Shown here: positions 12,001-22,175 of the stretch, piece by piece
Layout: each line of letters starts with the position of its first letter
Position numbering within the stretch: position 1 is the stretch's first letter
DNA from: Microglena sp. YARC
Lineage: Eukaryota > Chlorophyta > Chlorophyceae > Chlamydomonadales > Chlamydomonadaceae
NCBI GenBank assembly: GCA_022414725.1
Contig: CM039464.1
Span: forward strand, 45,294,312-45,358,311
Reading direction: 5' to 3'
Length of the DNA: 64,000 nt
Notes under the pieces: model-generated
What the model was told of the DNA's origin: nothing
Seen by the model: the letters and a program-made list of their open reading frames with translations, nothing else
Database searches by the model: none
Translations under genes and position numbers: made by a program

Positions 12001-12835
12001 CACCTTTATTGCCTGCTGCTTGCATCTTAGAGTTTGGGACAGGGTGGGCTGCTGCGTTAGCCACTGTGCTGATGGGGGGGGCCTCAGGCAGGGTGAGATT
12101 AGGTGCACTTGGATCCTGAGTGGCGGTGCTGGCACGTGACTTTGCCAAGGACAGAGCTGCATGTGGCAGTGGGGGGGTCATAGGCATGTTGAACGCAATT
12201 TCGTTGTCATCTGCTTCGTCTGAAGAAGGACGCTGCAGTGCCTTGGTAGCAGCACCGCCGATGGAGATAGCGCCTGAGAGGGATGACGTAGGCGTCCCTT
12301 GCGCCCTGGAGTCCCGGGTGTTGGCAGGCGGCTTGGTCCCGGGTACTAGGGTGGTGGTGGTGGTGGTGACGGTGGTGGTGACGGAGTACAGTGGGTGATT
12401 ACCACCCCGCGTGGATGGATCCCTGCTGATGACCCCACTGCCGTAGCCTAAAGGCATCGCTGAGGGAGAGATGACTGGGTATGCGAGCGGCGGGTGGGCT
12501 GGGGCAGAAATAGCTCTGATGTTGGAAGAGGCGTTGGGACCGCTACCTGCAAAGGCGTTTCCGCCAGAGGTGCTAGGCTCCTTGGAATGGGACGGGGTGA
12601 AGTTCGCTGCAGTCAAGCCCATCCAGCTTGCATCCCAGATACTGAGCAGGACGATGAGCTCAGAGTGGGTTTGGATGGTCCTGGCTGAGGGCTCAGGGAG
12701 ACACTTAACTAAGGGAGGTGCTAGGTTACCGTAATTGTCGAAGGAGGCCTCGGCAACCAGCGGCCAGCCCAAGCTGTCCTGCCGTTCTAAAGGGGCCCCG
12801 CTTTGACCCTGGGGGGGGTGCACTCTGCCGGACAT
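2419..12835 (-). CDS. PP2C-type Ser/Thr phosphatase, PPTC7/PP2C55-like, with long disordered N-terminus
   Basis: Seven exons join in phase to 832 residues: 11257-12835, 9600-9706, 7860-8198, 5205-5297, 3865-4012, 3057-3238 and 2419-2469. The catalytic signature runs in order: GGEDAYCI, AADGVSGWAEEG, GSATICLAAM, VANVGDSGVRIVRDG, FNMPFQL, PGDVIILATDGLYDN, TPWSVSACEQGF, then GGKMDDVTVVVAFVD and stop in a 17-codon last exon. The metal-binding Asp positions (DGV, ATDG, DDVT) are all present, so it should be an active Mn/Mg-dependent phosphatase of the PPTC7/PP2C55 branch, which is often organellar. The first ~527 residues are Ser/Pro/Ala-rich and unrecognised. An acceptor (CCATGCAG) lies 8 bp upstream of the chosen ATG at 12835, so an upstream exon is possible. 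Introns are filled with copies of exon edges and satellites. Fold assignment is strong; the join of the N-terminal exon rests on matching phase and good splice sites. Confidence 0.88.
2740..2905. repeat. AT-rich GAATTGTTTTT repeat in last intron of the phosphatase gene
   Basis: Short imperfect repeats of GTGAATTG/GAATTGTTTTT. Just beside them, at 2729-2752, lies TTGCCTCCTCCCTGCAT. This copies the acceptor edge of the last exon (2461-2476) and is the first example of the exon-edge copies seen throughout this gene. Confidence 0.6.
3408..3715. repeat. Trinucleotide (ACT/ACA/ACG)-type microsatellite tract
   Basis: CTACTACTACTA passes into AACAACAACAAGATTACCGCATTAGACGA-like units of about 30-45 bp that repeat four or five times. 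It lies in the intron between exons 3865-4012 and 3057-3238 of the phosphatase. Confidence 0.7.
3784..3826 (-). repeat. Copy of the 3' edge of phosphatase exon 3865-4012
   Basis: The stretch GGCCCGTTGCGTGCACGGAA plus the following TTCAGCAATCCTCT repeats 3867-3901 almost exactly. On the minus strand it encodes the exon's last ~12 residues (RIAEFRARNGP), but the splice donor has become GTCAAG. It lies downstream of the parent exon. Confidence 0.8.
4105..4640 (-). repeat. Three copies of the 5' edge of phosphatase exon 3865-4012
   Basis: Copies at about 4120-4206, 4386-4462 and 4600-4632 repeat the acceptor and the first ~25 codons (VEVQPGDVIILATDGLYD) of the exon that truly starts at 4012. The last copy is cut to about 10 codons. 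Intervening sequence (CAGCAGGGTTCTTTTTAGG and similar) is also repeated, so the unit is 180-260 bp. All copies lie upstream of the real exon and keep AG-type acceptors (CTCATTCCTCAG becomes CCCATGCAG). Confidence 0.85.
4670..5190. repeat. 88-bp tandem repeat in phosphatase intron
   Basis: CACAAAACACTTATGG...ACTGGAACTCAGGTCC...CCATGTAACCAAG units start near 4680, 4768 and 4857, with a more diverged one near 5069. They are interspersed with AAAGTAAAAGT. A copy of the donor edge of exon 5205-5297 (TAACACTCACCATGTTGACATCTG) is embedded at 4988-5012. Confidence 0.75.
5290..5480 (-). repeat. Acceptor-edge copy next to phosphatase exon 5205-5297
   Basis: GTTGCTGTGCCTGGTTAGCAGAAGGGGAGTG at about 5438-5468 resembles the true acceptor region at 5288-5318 (GTTGTTGTGCCTGGTGAAAAAAGGG). 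Between them is a TATATATG-rich tract. It is again placed upstream of the parent exon. Confidence 0.55.
5600..6905. repeat. 1.3-kb CTTG/CTTT (GCTTGTGCTTTCTTTC) simple-sequence tract
   Basis: The tract is almost purely built from GCTT and TTTC words. Higher-order units of about 110-130 bp are visible from 6210 on, for example the word GCTTGAGCTTGCTTGTGCTT. It lies wholly inside the phosphatase intron between exons 7860-8198 and 5205-5297. On the transcribed (minus) strand it is purine-rich (AAGCAAGAAAG). Confidence 0.9.
7190..7815 (-). repeat. Array of five decayed copies of the GDSG-encoding 3' edge of phosphatase exon 7860-8198
   Basis: Minus-strand copies of the exon end (parent VANVGDSGVRIVRDGKLMFASA plus its GTGAGxACTGG donor) lie at about 7741-7815, 7617-7700, 7515-7582, 7355-7442 and 7197-7284. 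Translated pieces include GDSGVHIVWDGKLMFASAV, GDSGGFIVMGGKLLLASAV and VATLGD. Most keep the donor sequence GTGAGCACTGG. Spacing is 110-160 bp with C-rich spacers that include a pure C run near 7158-7183. All lie downstream of the parent exon. Confidence 0.88.
8215..9350 (-). repeat. GT/CA microsatellite with four copies of the 5' edge of phosphatase exon 7860-8198
   Basis: The acceptor plus the first codons of the exon (VDKGGEDAYCI, real start 8198) recur at about 8455-8540, 8765-8830, 9040-9095 and 9200-9250, each separated by TGTG/TATG-rich tracts. The first copy extends 23 codons into the exon; the others match only about 10-12 codons and are followed by a shared GCTACAGTCCATGTGTTTGTATG word. 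All copies are upstream of the parent exon. Confidence 0.88.
9396..9535 (-). repeat. Complete duplicate of phosphatase exon 9600-9706 with broken donor
   Basis: About 130 bp repeats exon 9600-9706 and its flanks, including the acceptor CACAAGTCAAG. The translated copy reads RHPEWATLRLVGSGAMIPHKD, like the parent RHPEWATLRLVASCAMIPHKD. The donor AAG|GTATGTGG has become ACGATATTTATG, so this copy should not be spliced as the parent is. CACCCACCCA repeats flank both copies. Confidence 0.85.
9735..10290. repeat. 97-bp tandem satellite
   Basis: Near-identical 97-bp units contain GCTGGCGATCAGCTTTGGCT, GACAGCTGGGCCATGAGACC and GGGTCAAGTGTGGGTCAAGC. Positions of ATGAGACCTG step by 97 from 9872 on. 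It fills the intron between the N-terminal exon and exon 9600-9706 of the phosphatase. High identity implies recent expansion. Confidence 0.92.
10290..11100. repeat. GTGAAGTGTGG short-unit repeat derived from the 97-bp satellite
   Basis: Units of 10-20 bp of the type GTGGGTGAAGTGTGGGTCAC run to 10690 and again from 10893 to 11100. A unique ~200-bp segment (10695-10892), containing CGACGCCTCAGGTAAAAGCG and TATTTACTGCGGACAC, interrupts the array and may be an inserted fragment. Confidence 0.8.
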
Positions 12836-12849
12836 AGGGAGAGCTGCAT

Positions 12850-14947
12850 GGGAGCAAGGGAGGAGGGTGGAGGGTGGAGGATGGAGGAAGGAAGGTGCTA
12901 ACACAATACAGTTGCCATGAGGAAAGACGCATGGGATGCTGAAGTAAGGGAGCAGGTATAGACTTTGAAGGTATGACTCACATCTATGTTACTATGGGGA
13001 ATTCTGATGCTATGGGGGCTGGTGTCGGAGGGTGCTCCGGGAAGGTAGATGTTGGGCACTTACATGCACTTCAACCATGGGCTCAAGTATGCGAGGTGAT
13101 CATGCATGCAATAGGTGCAGGTTGGTATTAAGGTGGGTGGTGTAGGCTGATATGCAGGTGGATGGTGTAGCCTACATCGTGTAGGTGGGTGACTAGGAAG
13201 GTAGTTGGCCTGGAAGGTGTGTTTCGGAGTTTTGTTGCCGTAATGTTAAAGGTTTTACCTCGCAAGTTGAATGCTCTGCGTTGCGAAGGCGAAGATGAGG
13301 GGGAGCGGCCACTTGACGATTACCAGGGTTTTCTGGTGTGGCACGATACACCTGCCTATACTTCAGTCAGCCGGTAAGTGGACAATCCGATTGGCGGCTA
13401 AGCTGTTGATGAGAGCGCCACGATGGCTCTATTAGCGACAATCAGAAGCAGCCATGCCAACAGCATTTACTGGCCCAGGGAGAAGACACTACTATCCCGG
13501 GTAGTATTAACTTCAGAACGTCCAGATGCGCGAGTAAGGGGTATCTATACCAAGGGGGTGATACGAAGAGAAACCAGAAATGCAGAATGCGAGAAGACTT
13601 CGAAGTAACTGTCAAGACAACCTTGGAAATTTGCTTATGCCATATCGAAACGAGATCAAGGGGAGGAGACAGAAACGAGTGTACGTTTGCGGTACAATAT
13701 TGGATATCATTGGCCGGAATTGGGCGTGGATGGGGCCTGCTTGCGGGCCTGATTGCCGGCGAAGGGGATGAATTTGGAAATTAGCTTCAAATAATCAAAA
13801 GGAGTCAGAATGACGAGTCAAACAAAGCTGCCTATACGGCGCTCGACGGCGCCCCTCCTTCTATCTGTTCGCAAGCAAGGCTGTATCGACGTCGGGGCAT
13901 GTCAACCTGCTTCGACTCGCAGCATGAGTAGGCTGGAGTGCGAGTATTCATAAACCAGGAGGAAGCTCGGTTGTAACTTGCAATGCGATATGGCAAGTAC
14001 TAGAAATAGAAACAGAGAGGAATGGCACTTCAAATTTCGTGCGAGGTTGATTGAGCTCCGTAGCCATTCCGCAGCCGTACTGCAGGGTGGCACCAGGGCC
14101 GAGCTACGACCTTCGGACGCCTCCGACGAAACCCTGAGTCGAACGATGCCTATAGCTGCGATTACCAAGATGACTTAAATAGTTTTGCGAGCAAAACATA
14201 CGTGAGCTTGCAAGCCGTTGCAGGGGCTCAAAATAAGAAGAGCATGGTCGGAGTACAGGGTGGCATCCAGGTGGCATCCAGAGGGCATCCTCTGGCGTCC
14301 TCTGGTGGCATCTACCTACACCAAGCCGCGAGCCGTAGCTAGAGGACGCGGGCTGAGGCAAACGATTCCTGGAACTGCGCTGTTCAAGATTATCCAAGTT
14401 GATTTGCGAACAAACGAAAATGAGCTCGCGATGGCTCAGAATAAGAAGGGCCTGGCGGATCAACCTCCTGAAGTTCACGGCATTACGGCAATCACACAGC
14501 AGTTTCCCGAGCCAACTGTCTCGTAAGGGGGTAGCTCACTGGCTTCGGTCCGCTCCATTCCGTAGCCAATGCCGTTCCGATAGCCAAAACTCGGCCATTT
14601 ATTTTGCGGATCCCTCCCCTCTGAGCTGGGTGATCAGCTGGTACTGGGTTCGATTGTGAAACTTTTATAACCCCAGGGCAGGAGCACCTGATCACCGAAC
14701 GCGAAACATGTTTTTTGGCGGTGCCCCCACGACCGGGCCAAGCCGGGCCAAGCCAAATATTGGAGTCTCGATTTCTCTTCACTATAAGACAGATGTACAT
14801 CGCGGCGCCTACTAGTCTTTACATTCTTCCTGGTGGAATAAGTCGAATCCTCTCTGTAGTGCAATCTCGCGAGCTATGCAGTGTAGCCGCAAATAGGCTC
14901 GCTTGATTTGTCCAATTCCCCCCTGAAGTCAGAGCTAAAAAGTCAAA
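12850..14947. other. Gene-poor stretch between divergent genes
   Basis: This lies between the phosphatase 5' end and the transporter start codon, which point away from each other. It should hold both promoters. A polypyrimidine tract with an acceptor-like CCATGCAG lies at 12844-12900 on the minus strand. Part of dispersed family B (CTCACTGGCTTCGGTC) is at about 14500-14590. I see no convincing coding exon here. Confidence 0.5.
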
Positions 14948-15908
14948 ATGCTCCCTAAAGATGCTGGTAGCCGGACCAAGGTAATTCGCAGCTGCTGCGT
15001 CGATCAATCGATCCAGATCAGATCACCCCATGTTGAATGTTTGTATACTTCCGATCCCGCAGGTGGTCCGTGAGGTCATGAAGGCCTACAGCTACGTGCT
15101 CATGTGGATGAGCATCAGTATTTCAGTTATCATGTTTAACAAATGGGTCCTTGCATACTCCGGGTTCCCCTTCCCCATTGCTTTGACCTTATGGCACATG
15201 ACTTTTTGCTCGTCTGTTGGCTTCCTTGCCGTCCGAGTTTTCCGCGTCGTCAAGAGCCATAATATGACCCCCAAGGACTACTTCATGCGTGTTATGCCCA
15301 TCGGTGCGTGCCTACGGAGCTTGCATCGAGATCCATCTTCGACCTAGCAGTCCAGAAGATCATGCTCGAAGCTCACAACATTGCCAGCAGCATCAGTGCC
15401 AGCTATGCCTCGAAATCATTCAAATGTCTGGTAACCCTCAACTGCCTTGCTAACAGCAGGCTACTATTGCCTCCCAGTTCCTACCACCAGCTGACCACCC
15501 CTTATTTCCTCATTAGTATGGTCTCTTTTATTCGGGCTCCTTTGAGTGTACCTTGGCCCACCATGCTGCTTCAGTAACACCTGGATCGCAGCATTGTCTC
15601 CCCCCCCCCAAAATAGGGAAAGCGCTGCTCACCATTGACTTGCGTGCAAGGAGTTCAGTTGAAAAATCCAATACTGTCCTTCTGGACGACTTAGAACGTG
15701 GCCTGAATAAGAATGGCAGATTCAAGCTTGGGACTCAAACATCCCATGGCTGTCAGCTTTTTATCTAGGTCCATCTCACAAAGCAAATCCCACCCTACCC
15801 AAACCCGGTGGAGTCTAGATGCCCCAACAGATCAACTATGTGTTAGCCTGCTTGCTGATGGTACCTGCGGACATTTACATGTAGTTGGAGATGGGAGGGG
15901 GGGGCTGA

Positions 15909-15939
<31 letters not shown>

Positions 15940-18900
15940 TAGAAATACCCCTTTTTTTGAAAAACTTACATATGGATTCTGGGGTTTACAATGTGGCGCA
16001 CATAATGGCATCCTCGGAATTCCCACACAGGGCAGGGGCCATACCACCCATACTCACCCATTTACCCACCCGCTCACCTATGAATTCATTCAGCCTCCCA
16101 CCCCATTCACTTACCCACCCACCCAAGGGGTAGATACTTATTGCACTAGTTCCAAAGTGGTGCCAATAGACTGCCCTTGCCAAGGCCAAGTCATTGGTGG
16201 TCTCAGAATGTCATTTCGAGGTCTGAGTAAAAAGTTAGAAAAAACCTGAGGAGGGCGGACCCCCCCCCCCACCCCCACCCCCCCCTAAATGAGGTGCTCA
16301 GAATGACCTGGAAAATGTCTCATAATATCGCCATGATACGTGCCATAACAGCCCCATTATCAGAAAAAATGATCGTGAGAAGGAAAAATTTGGAGGCCTT
16401 GACACCTTCTGTTGGAGACGTCAATAACCATCCCCTCACCCCTCCCTCTCTCCCCCACCCCCACCCCTCACCACCCCCCCCCCCTCAACGTAGGGTTCCT
16501 TTACGCGGGTAGTTTGTGGCTCTCCAATTCCTCCTACCTCTACCTCTCTGTGTCCTTCATTCAAATGACCAAGTCCCTCATGCCTGGCCTGGTGTACGCA
16601 TCAGGCGTCATGATTGGTACCGAGAAGTACTCCAGGGGGGTCACCCTGAATATGCTCTTGATCGCCTTCGGTGTGGTGGTGTGCGCTTATGGAGAGCTCA
16701 ACCTCGTTATTCAGGGCTTGGTTCAGCAGCTGGCAGCTCTTGTCTTTGAGGTGAGCAGGTATAGCACTGGACTTTTGGCATCATGCGGTGCTATCTTGGG
16801 CCCTCCCTACGTCGCCTTTGACTCAGTCAGGCTGCTTGCACATTAGAAGTCCAGGGGTGCACCAGGACAACGTTACCATCACCAGCATCACCAGCATCAC
16901 CCCCCCCCCCCCCCCCCCCCCTCCCCCACTCTCCTCTTACCCACTCCCCTGCTAGCATACCTTGTGGTGAGGAATATTTAGCCCCCACCTACCTAACCCC
17001 TAATACCACCTAGACCCTAATACCACCTAAAAAACCTTTTAATCGACACGTAAACCACTAAACCCTAAACCCTCTAGACCTATGTGGGGGCTAACTGCTC
17101 CCCACTAAGCCCGTGCCTGACTCCATCTTCCTACAGCAACTCACCTGCTCTCAAACCCTCTCCCTGCATTACCCTTCCTCCCCTAGTCTCACCCATGTTA
17201 GCCCCCATGTCTCATGAATATTTCTGCTTCCTTTGCATTGTTTCAGGCCATGCGTCTCACCATGGTTCAAGTGCTGATCAACAGCAAGGGCCTCAACATG
17301 AACCCCCTCCAGAGTCTGTACTATGTGTCCCCTGCGTGCCTCATCTGTCTACTGTTCCCCTTCCGTAAGTTCTCCCCAATATTTTTTTCCGAGCAACTCG
17401 TAGTTAATTGAGCATCTCGGTGCGACCCGAGTGCGATGGGCTGCCCGCCAAACCCAGCAGCGCGCGATGCGCGGAGCTCGGGGGGGTTGGGGGGGCATTT
17501 CTGGCTACTTAAGCCTGACCCATGCGTCGCCATGCAGCAACAGATTGTTGACGCCTTGCTCACAAAAATCAGTGGTCGTCCCTGGGTCGTGCCACCAATT
17601 CATGTACTTGGAACACCAAGGTTTGTTTTCACCTAACAGATTGGCACATTTGTCTTCCTCTTTTTTTCCTAGTGCACGATGTCCACAAGTCCCTCTTGAC
17701 TCCATCATGCGGCGGACACATTTGGAGTCAAGGAGGGCACCAGAAAACATGTAATCATCAGCAGCATCAACTTATTTTTGCCTATGGTTTGGAGCTGCCC
17801 CGTAGCTACTGAAATGATATCAGCTACCCAGAATTGTACTTGAACTTGGTTGTGTAGCTTCAGCTAGCTATATGGCCGCTCGCCGTCTTCAGCAGTATTT
17901 ATTTTACCAGGAAAAATGTAAACGCGTTTAATTTCTTCTTTCATTTTTCCAGAATGTTTAGCGCTGATATCTATACTTGAATTATTTCCATTTATTCAAT
18001 GGCATTCCAGGCTGTGGCTATTGTAATGTACGCAATGTTGTCAAAAACGGGGATGGTCACTTTCCTTCCGAGAATGGATTATGCTTGCCTTGCTCTCACT
18101 ACTCGTCTGCATGATTGGCAGAGCCTCTACTTCTGGGAGGCGACGCCTCAGAAAGACCCCGCTGTCCTTCTGTGCGACCGACTGGTCGAAAAAACGAAGC
18201 CTAACACGTCAGCCAACTGTCTCATAACTAACTGGTTTCAGCCACCTGTTGTCCTTTGCCGACACTCTCCGTCAAATTTCTGCGTCGCTTGCAACGCTGC
18301 ATATGACTTGTTCCTCTGTGGAAATTTGATTGTTACTCGATTTTTCGGCTAGCTCTGGGCTGCTGACCGTCTTCCGATGCTAAGTCCCCCCCGTGCGATA
18401 CCCACGGATACCAGGGAGACAACTAAGCGGATTAGACAATTGAAATACCTGTTCCACTATTTATTTTTCAGGCTACGCGTAGCAGCTTTCACCCAGCTTG
18501 ATTAGCCAGCAACTGAGTCAAGCCCAAAGATTACAGCTGCATTTGAGTGCTTGTCATGCCAGCTTTTAGATGCACTAACTAGCTTCAGGTTGTGCCTAAG
18601 GGCGGGTAAAGGAGCCGCCTAGAAGCTGCTACGCGTAGCCCAACAATAAATAGTGACTTCTCCTCTGTGCAGTGTCAGTAGACTTCCCTAACCCCTGACC
18701 TCCTTCGCTTGAGACATACAGTGCCTCCTGTGCTTTCGAAATAGAACAAAAAGTCATTTAAATATTAGAAAAAGTCGTTATAATGATAAGAAATGATACG
18801 TAATTAAAGGACCAGTGGAGTTCTATAAGTATATTATCTTCCCTCTATCCGACCCCCCTGTGCATTTTTCCACGCAGTGGCGGTCGACTTCCCTGCCATG

Positions 18901-20114
18901 CGCGTCCGCACTGACTGGGTGTTCAACCCATCCGTCATGCTTGCCAATGCTCTGACAGCCTTCATCCTCAACTTGGTGAGTCCAAACTCTACATATTTTG
19001 GGGTCTCCGGCACATTTACTCTCCTTGTCGTGCTCAAGGTTGTGCTAAGCGCTTTTGTTTCGAGGTTGGGCTGGTCCCTACACAGGTTGGTCACTGCAAG
19101 TTTGGGGGGTCTCCGGCACCCTTTTATTTGGCTGATCAGGGTGCATTCTGGGTGGGGAGGGTGCTGTGTGGTTGCAGACAAGGGCGCTTAAGACCTCCAA
19201 AACTTGCAGTGGGACAGTGCTGTGCCCTACATCTGCACCCAGTTTGTGATGAGGTTGGTTGGCTTGGATAGATCGAGGCAAGTGAGTTTGGTTGGTGTAA
19301 TCGTCACTGTCATAAAAGTCTGGAAGGTGGCGTGATATGCAAGGCTGTGTATGGGATATTTGTTGAGGGCAGTGTTGGGGTGGATTTTTGAGCCATGGGT
19401 TGGTGGCAGTCTGATATTTAAATTAGAAATATTAAGGCCGGCTGCTTCATATAATACAACTGGTTGATGGTCAATGTTGAGTCGCTGACTCTACTCTTCA
19501 TTCTTGCTGACCCAGCTCCTCTCATTGATTGTTTTCAGTTCAGAAAGTTTTTTTATAGATTATGGGTGAAGTCCTCTTTCAAGGAACAGCGTGTATATAG
19601 CTTTTTATGGTCATAGATTTGGGGGGGTTATAGAGGCAATTTGGGCCAGAATGGGTTCAAAAGTAGCAAAAGCTGTATAGAGAAGAAATAAAATCCATGT
19701 CCTCTACATTGAACCTGAACTTGGTGTCATAGCTTCAGCTGGAAATTTGGCTGCTTGCTGTCTTCGGCAGGAAAAACAAATTTGCCAGAAAAACACAAGC
19801 CAATCATTTATCTGCTCTATGCTTTGTGCTTAATCTATCCTCCTATCCCCCCCAATGTCAGGCTGTATTCCTCCTCATCGGCAAAACCTCTGCTCTGACC
19901 ATGAACATAGCCGGTGTGATCAAGGACTGGATGCTCATCTTCTTCTCCTTCTACATCTTCAAGGCCCCCGTCACAGTCATCAACTTGGCAGGTTACCTTT
20001 TCTGCTGCTCTGGGGTAAGTTTGATTGATCACATAATCTTGCACTTGTGTTGTCAAGTACAATATCGTTTATATATCTATACATATGCCACCTGAATGGC
20101 TTTTTTTCCTCGGT

Positions 20115-20162
<48 letters not shown>

Positions 20163-22175
20163 AGTCTCTCTTTCTTCCCATCCTCTCCCTCTCCCTATCT
20201 CCTGAGCCCTTCCTTCTCTCCGGAGCTTCTCCTGCTCATCTCTCCCTTCTATATATGTAGGCTTCAGAGGAGGGAGAGGGGGAGGAGTTTACCGCTAAAA
20301 GCGGTTCCATAATTAGCACTAGATTTAAGCCAAAATAGCCTGAAATAAGAGGTGAGCAGTACGAGATAGAGCCAGGCAGTGTAGGTAGTCCTTGTAACGT
20401 GTTGCTGGAACTCGCGATCAACTATCCCTTCTTGGAAACTTTGAATCCCATCCCAAAATAGCTCTGAATACCATCTCAAACATAACTCTGAATACCATCT
20501 CGAAATAGCATTCATAACTTTAACTCCCCTCTCAAAATAGCTTTCATAACTCTGAGTATAATCTCAAAATTCCTAACATTTCATTCATGAGGCCTTCGAC
20601 TTGCAGGTGGTTGTACAACCAAATGGAGCTTTAACCTACAACTCTGACAGAGCTTGCATTCCGTTTCAGAAAGAGGGTCTTCCGGTAGCAATCAGGGTTT
20701 GATGTCTTTCGAGGGTGGGCTCCAGCTAGTGATTTGGGTGTGTGGCCCTAATAGCCGCCCCTGGGGGGGGGGGGGGGGGGGGAGAGGCCGTTTGGACAGA
20801 GCCTACTTGAGTCCCAGGATAGCGGAAGGTTGGGCAAAAAGGGGCTCCCAGGCAGCGATCGCTATCAGTAGCGGGGGGGGGAAACCTGAACTCTGTATCC
20901 CACTTCGCAATGTCAACATCACCAATTTCCATCACCAATTTCTTGACTCACCAATTTCCATCACCAATTCACCAATTTCTCAACTCGCAGGTGGTTGTGT
21001 ATAACCACATGAAGCTCCAAGCCATCCGAGCCAAGGTTGCAGCAACTGCAGGCAAGGATGAGGAGAAGGCTCCTCTCCTGTCCAACCAGGTCCACGAGAG
21101 GTGAGCTGCCATCCCACTCCCACATTTAGCATAAGACTTTTCAAGGTGCCTCCATCCACGTATTCCTCCACCTGCGGACAACAACAGTGTGTGAGGGTGG
21201 TATGGGTGGCTTGGCGTGGTATGGTGAGGCTTGAAACATCCTTATTAGGACAACTGCCATTCGCATGTGAAGGAGTGATTCTAGTAATTGTTTTGTTTTG
21301 GGGCTACTCGTGGCAGCTTCATGCCAGCTCCAATAGCCAGCCACTGGGCCAAACCCAATGCTTGTAACTGGTTTGGCTGGGTAGGCAGGCAGGGGAGCTG
21401 CTGCTCGTAGCTGAAAAGAAAAGCTCTGCCCACGAATCACACAAGCTGGACCCATCCCATATCCTACCCTCACCACCGCTGCCCAAACAACAAACCAACT
21501 CGGCCCGAATCCATCCGTCCATCCCATATAATCCACCCATCCCCATATAATCTGTCCATCCATCCATCAATCTATCCCATATAATCCATCCATCCATCCC
21601 ATATAATCCATCCATCCATCCCATATAATCCATCCATCCATCCATCCATCCCATATAATCCATCCATCCATCCCATATAATCCATCCATCCATCCCATAT
21701 AATCCATCCATCCATCCCATATAATCCATCCATCCATCCCATATAATCCATCCATCCATCCATCCCATATAATCCATCCATCCATCCCATATAATCCATC
21801 CATCCATTCCATATAATCCATCCATCCATCCCATATAATCCATCCATCCCATATAATCCATCCATCCATCCCATATAATCCATCCATCCATCCCATATAA
21901 TCCATCCATCCATCCCATACAATCCATCCATCCCATATAATCCATCCATCCCATGTCCCACACCCCGCCTGTGCCACCCCCCAAGTAGGTCTAAGGAGGA
22001 CATCTTGTCGGAGATCCGCCGCCTGCAGCGTGAGATGACTGCCCTGGAGGACCGTGTCGAGACCAGTAACAAGGTGATGATGCTGAACCCATCCACATCT
22101 GCGTCCAGCGAAGCCAAAGCCGTGGAGCCTACGCCTGCCCCTGCAGACGTCCAATCTTCAAGCAAGGACCGATAA
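14948..22175 (+). CDS. KD-type nucleotide-sugar/sugar-phosphate transporter (TPT/DMT superfamily)
   Basis: Eight exons join in phase to a complete 398-residue protein: 14948-14980, 15063-15303, 16494-16750, 17247-17364, 18878-18975, 19862-20014, 20991-21100 and 21989-22175. All introns are GT-AG. The start is a short first exon ([11 protein letters not shown]) with good context (AAAATGC). Family landmarks are present in order: [106 protein letters not shown] and [15 protein letters not shown] places it in the plant KD subgroup of triose-phosphate-translocator paralogues. About ten membrane helices are expected, in the Golgi/ER membrane. The C-terminal ~60 residues are hydrophilic, with a short coiled-coil-like stretch ([17 protein letters not shown]). 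Substrate cannot be told from sequence. Confidence 0.93.
15905..15936. repeat. Poly-C run in transporter intron 2
   Basis: About 28 consecutive C residues follow a G-run. Similar pure C runs sit in the same gene at about 16260-16285 and 16901-16921, and a G-run at 20764-20781. All are intronic. Confidence 0.85.
18455..18655. mobile_element. Foldback MITE, family C, with CACTA-like ends
   Basis: A 201-bp element inside transporter intron 4. Its left end CACTATTTATT and inner GGCTACGCGTAGCAGCTT are the exact or near reverse complement of the right end AAGCTGCTACGCGTAGCC...AATAAATAGTG, giving inverted repeats of about 33 bp. Diverged relatives carrying the AGCAGCTTCTAGGCAGCT motif lie at about 21290-21425, 23035-23230, 23490-23665, 30045-30235, 31080-31250, 44995-45190 and 45865-46000. 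No clear target-site duplication was found. It is non-coding, so it would depend on a transposase elsewhere. Confidence 0.7.
20112..20164. repeat. (TC)n microsatellite in transporter intron 6
   Basis: About 25 TC dinucleotides followed by a CT-rich stretch to 20230. Confidence 0.9.
20603..20645 (+). repeat. Copy of the 5' edge of transporter exon 20991-21100
   Basis: CGACTTGCAGGTGGTTGTA followed by CAACCAAATGGAGCTTTAACC mirrors the true acceptor and exon start at 20981-21020 (CTCGCAG|GTGGTTGTG, TATAACCACATGAAGCTCCAAGCC). It sits upstream of the parent exon, like the exon-edge copies in the other genes. Confidence 0.6.
21495..21960. repeat. CCATCCATCCCATATAAT minisatellite in last transporter intron
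   Basis: Roughly 22-bp units (ATAATCCATCCATCCATCCC, with 18-30 bp variants) repeat about 22 times. The array stops about 28 bp before the acceptor of the last exon. Confidence 0.92.

Noticed and set aside
11840..12734. Plus-strand frames at 11840-12139, 12120-12398 and 12471-12734
   Set aside because: Shadows of the long Ser/Pro-rich phosphatase exon on the opposite strand; no family features.
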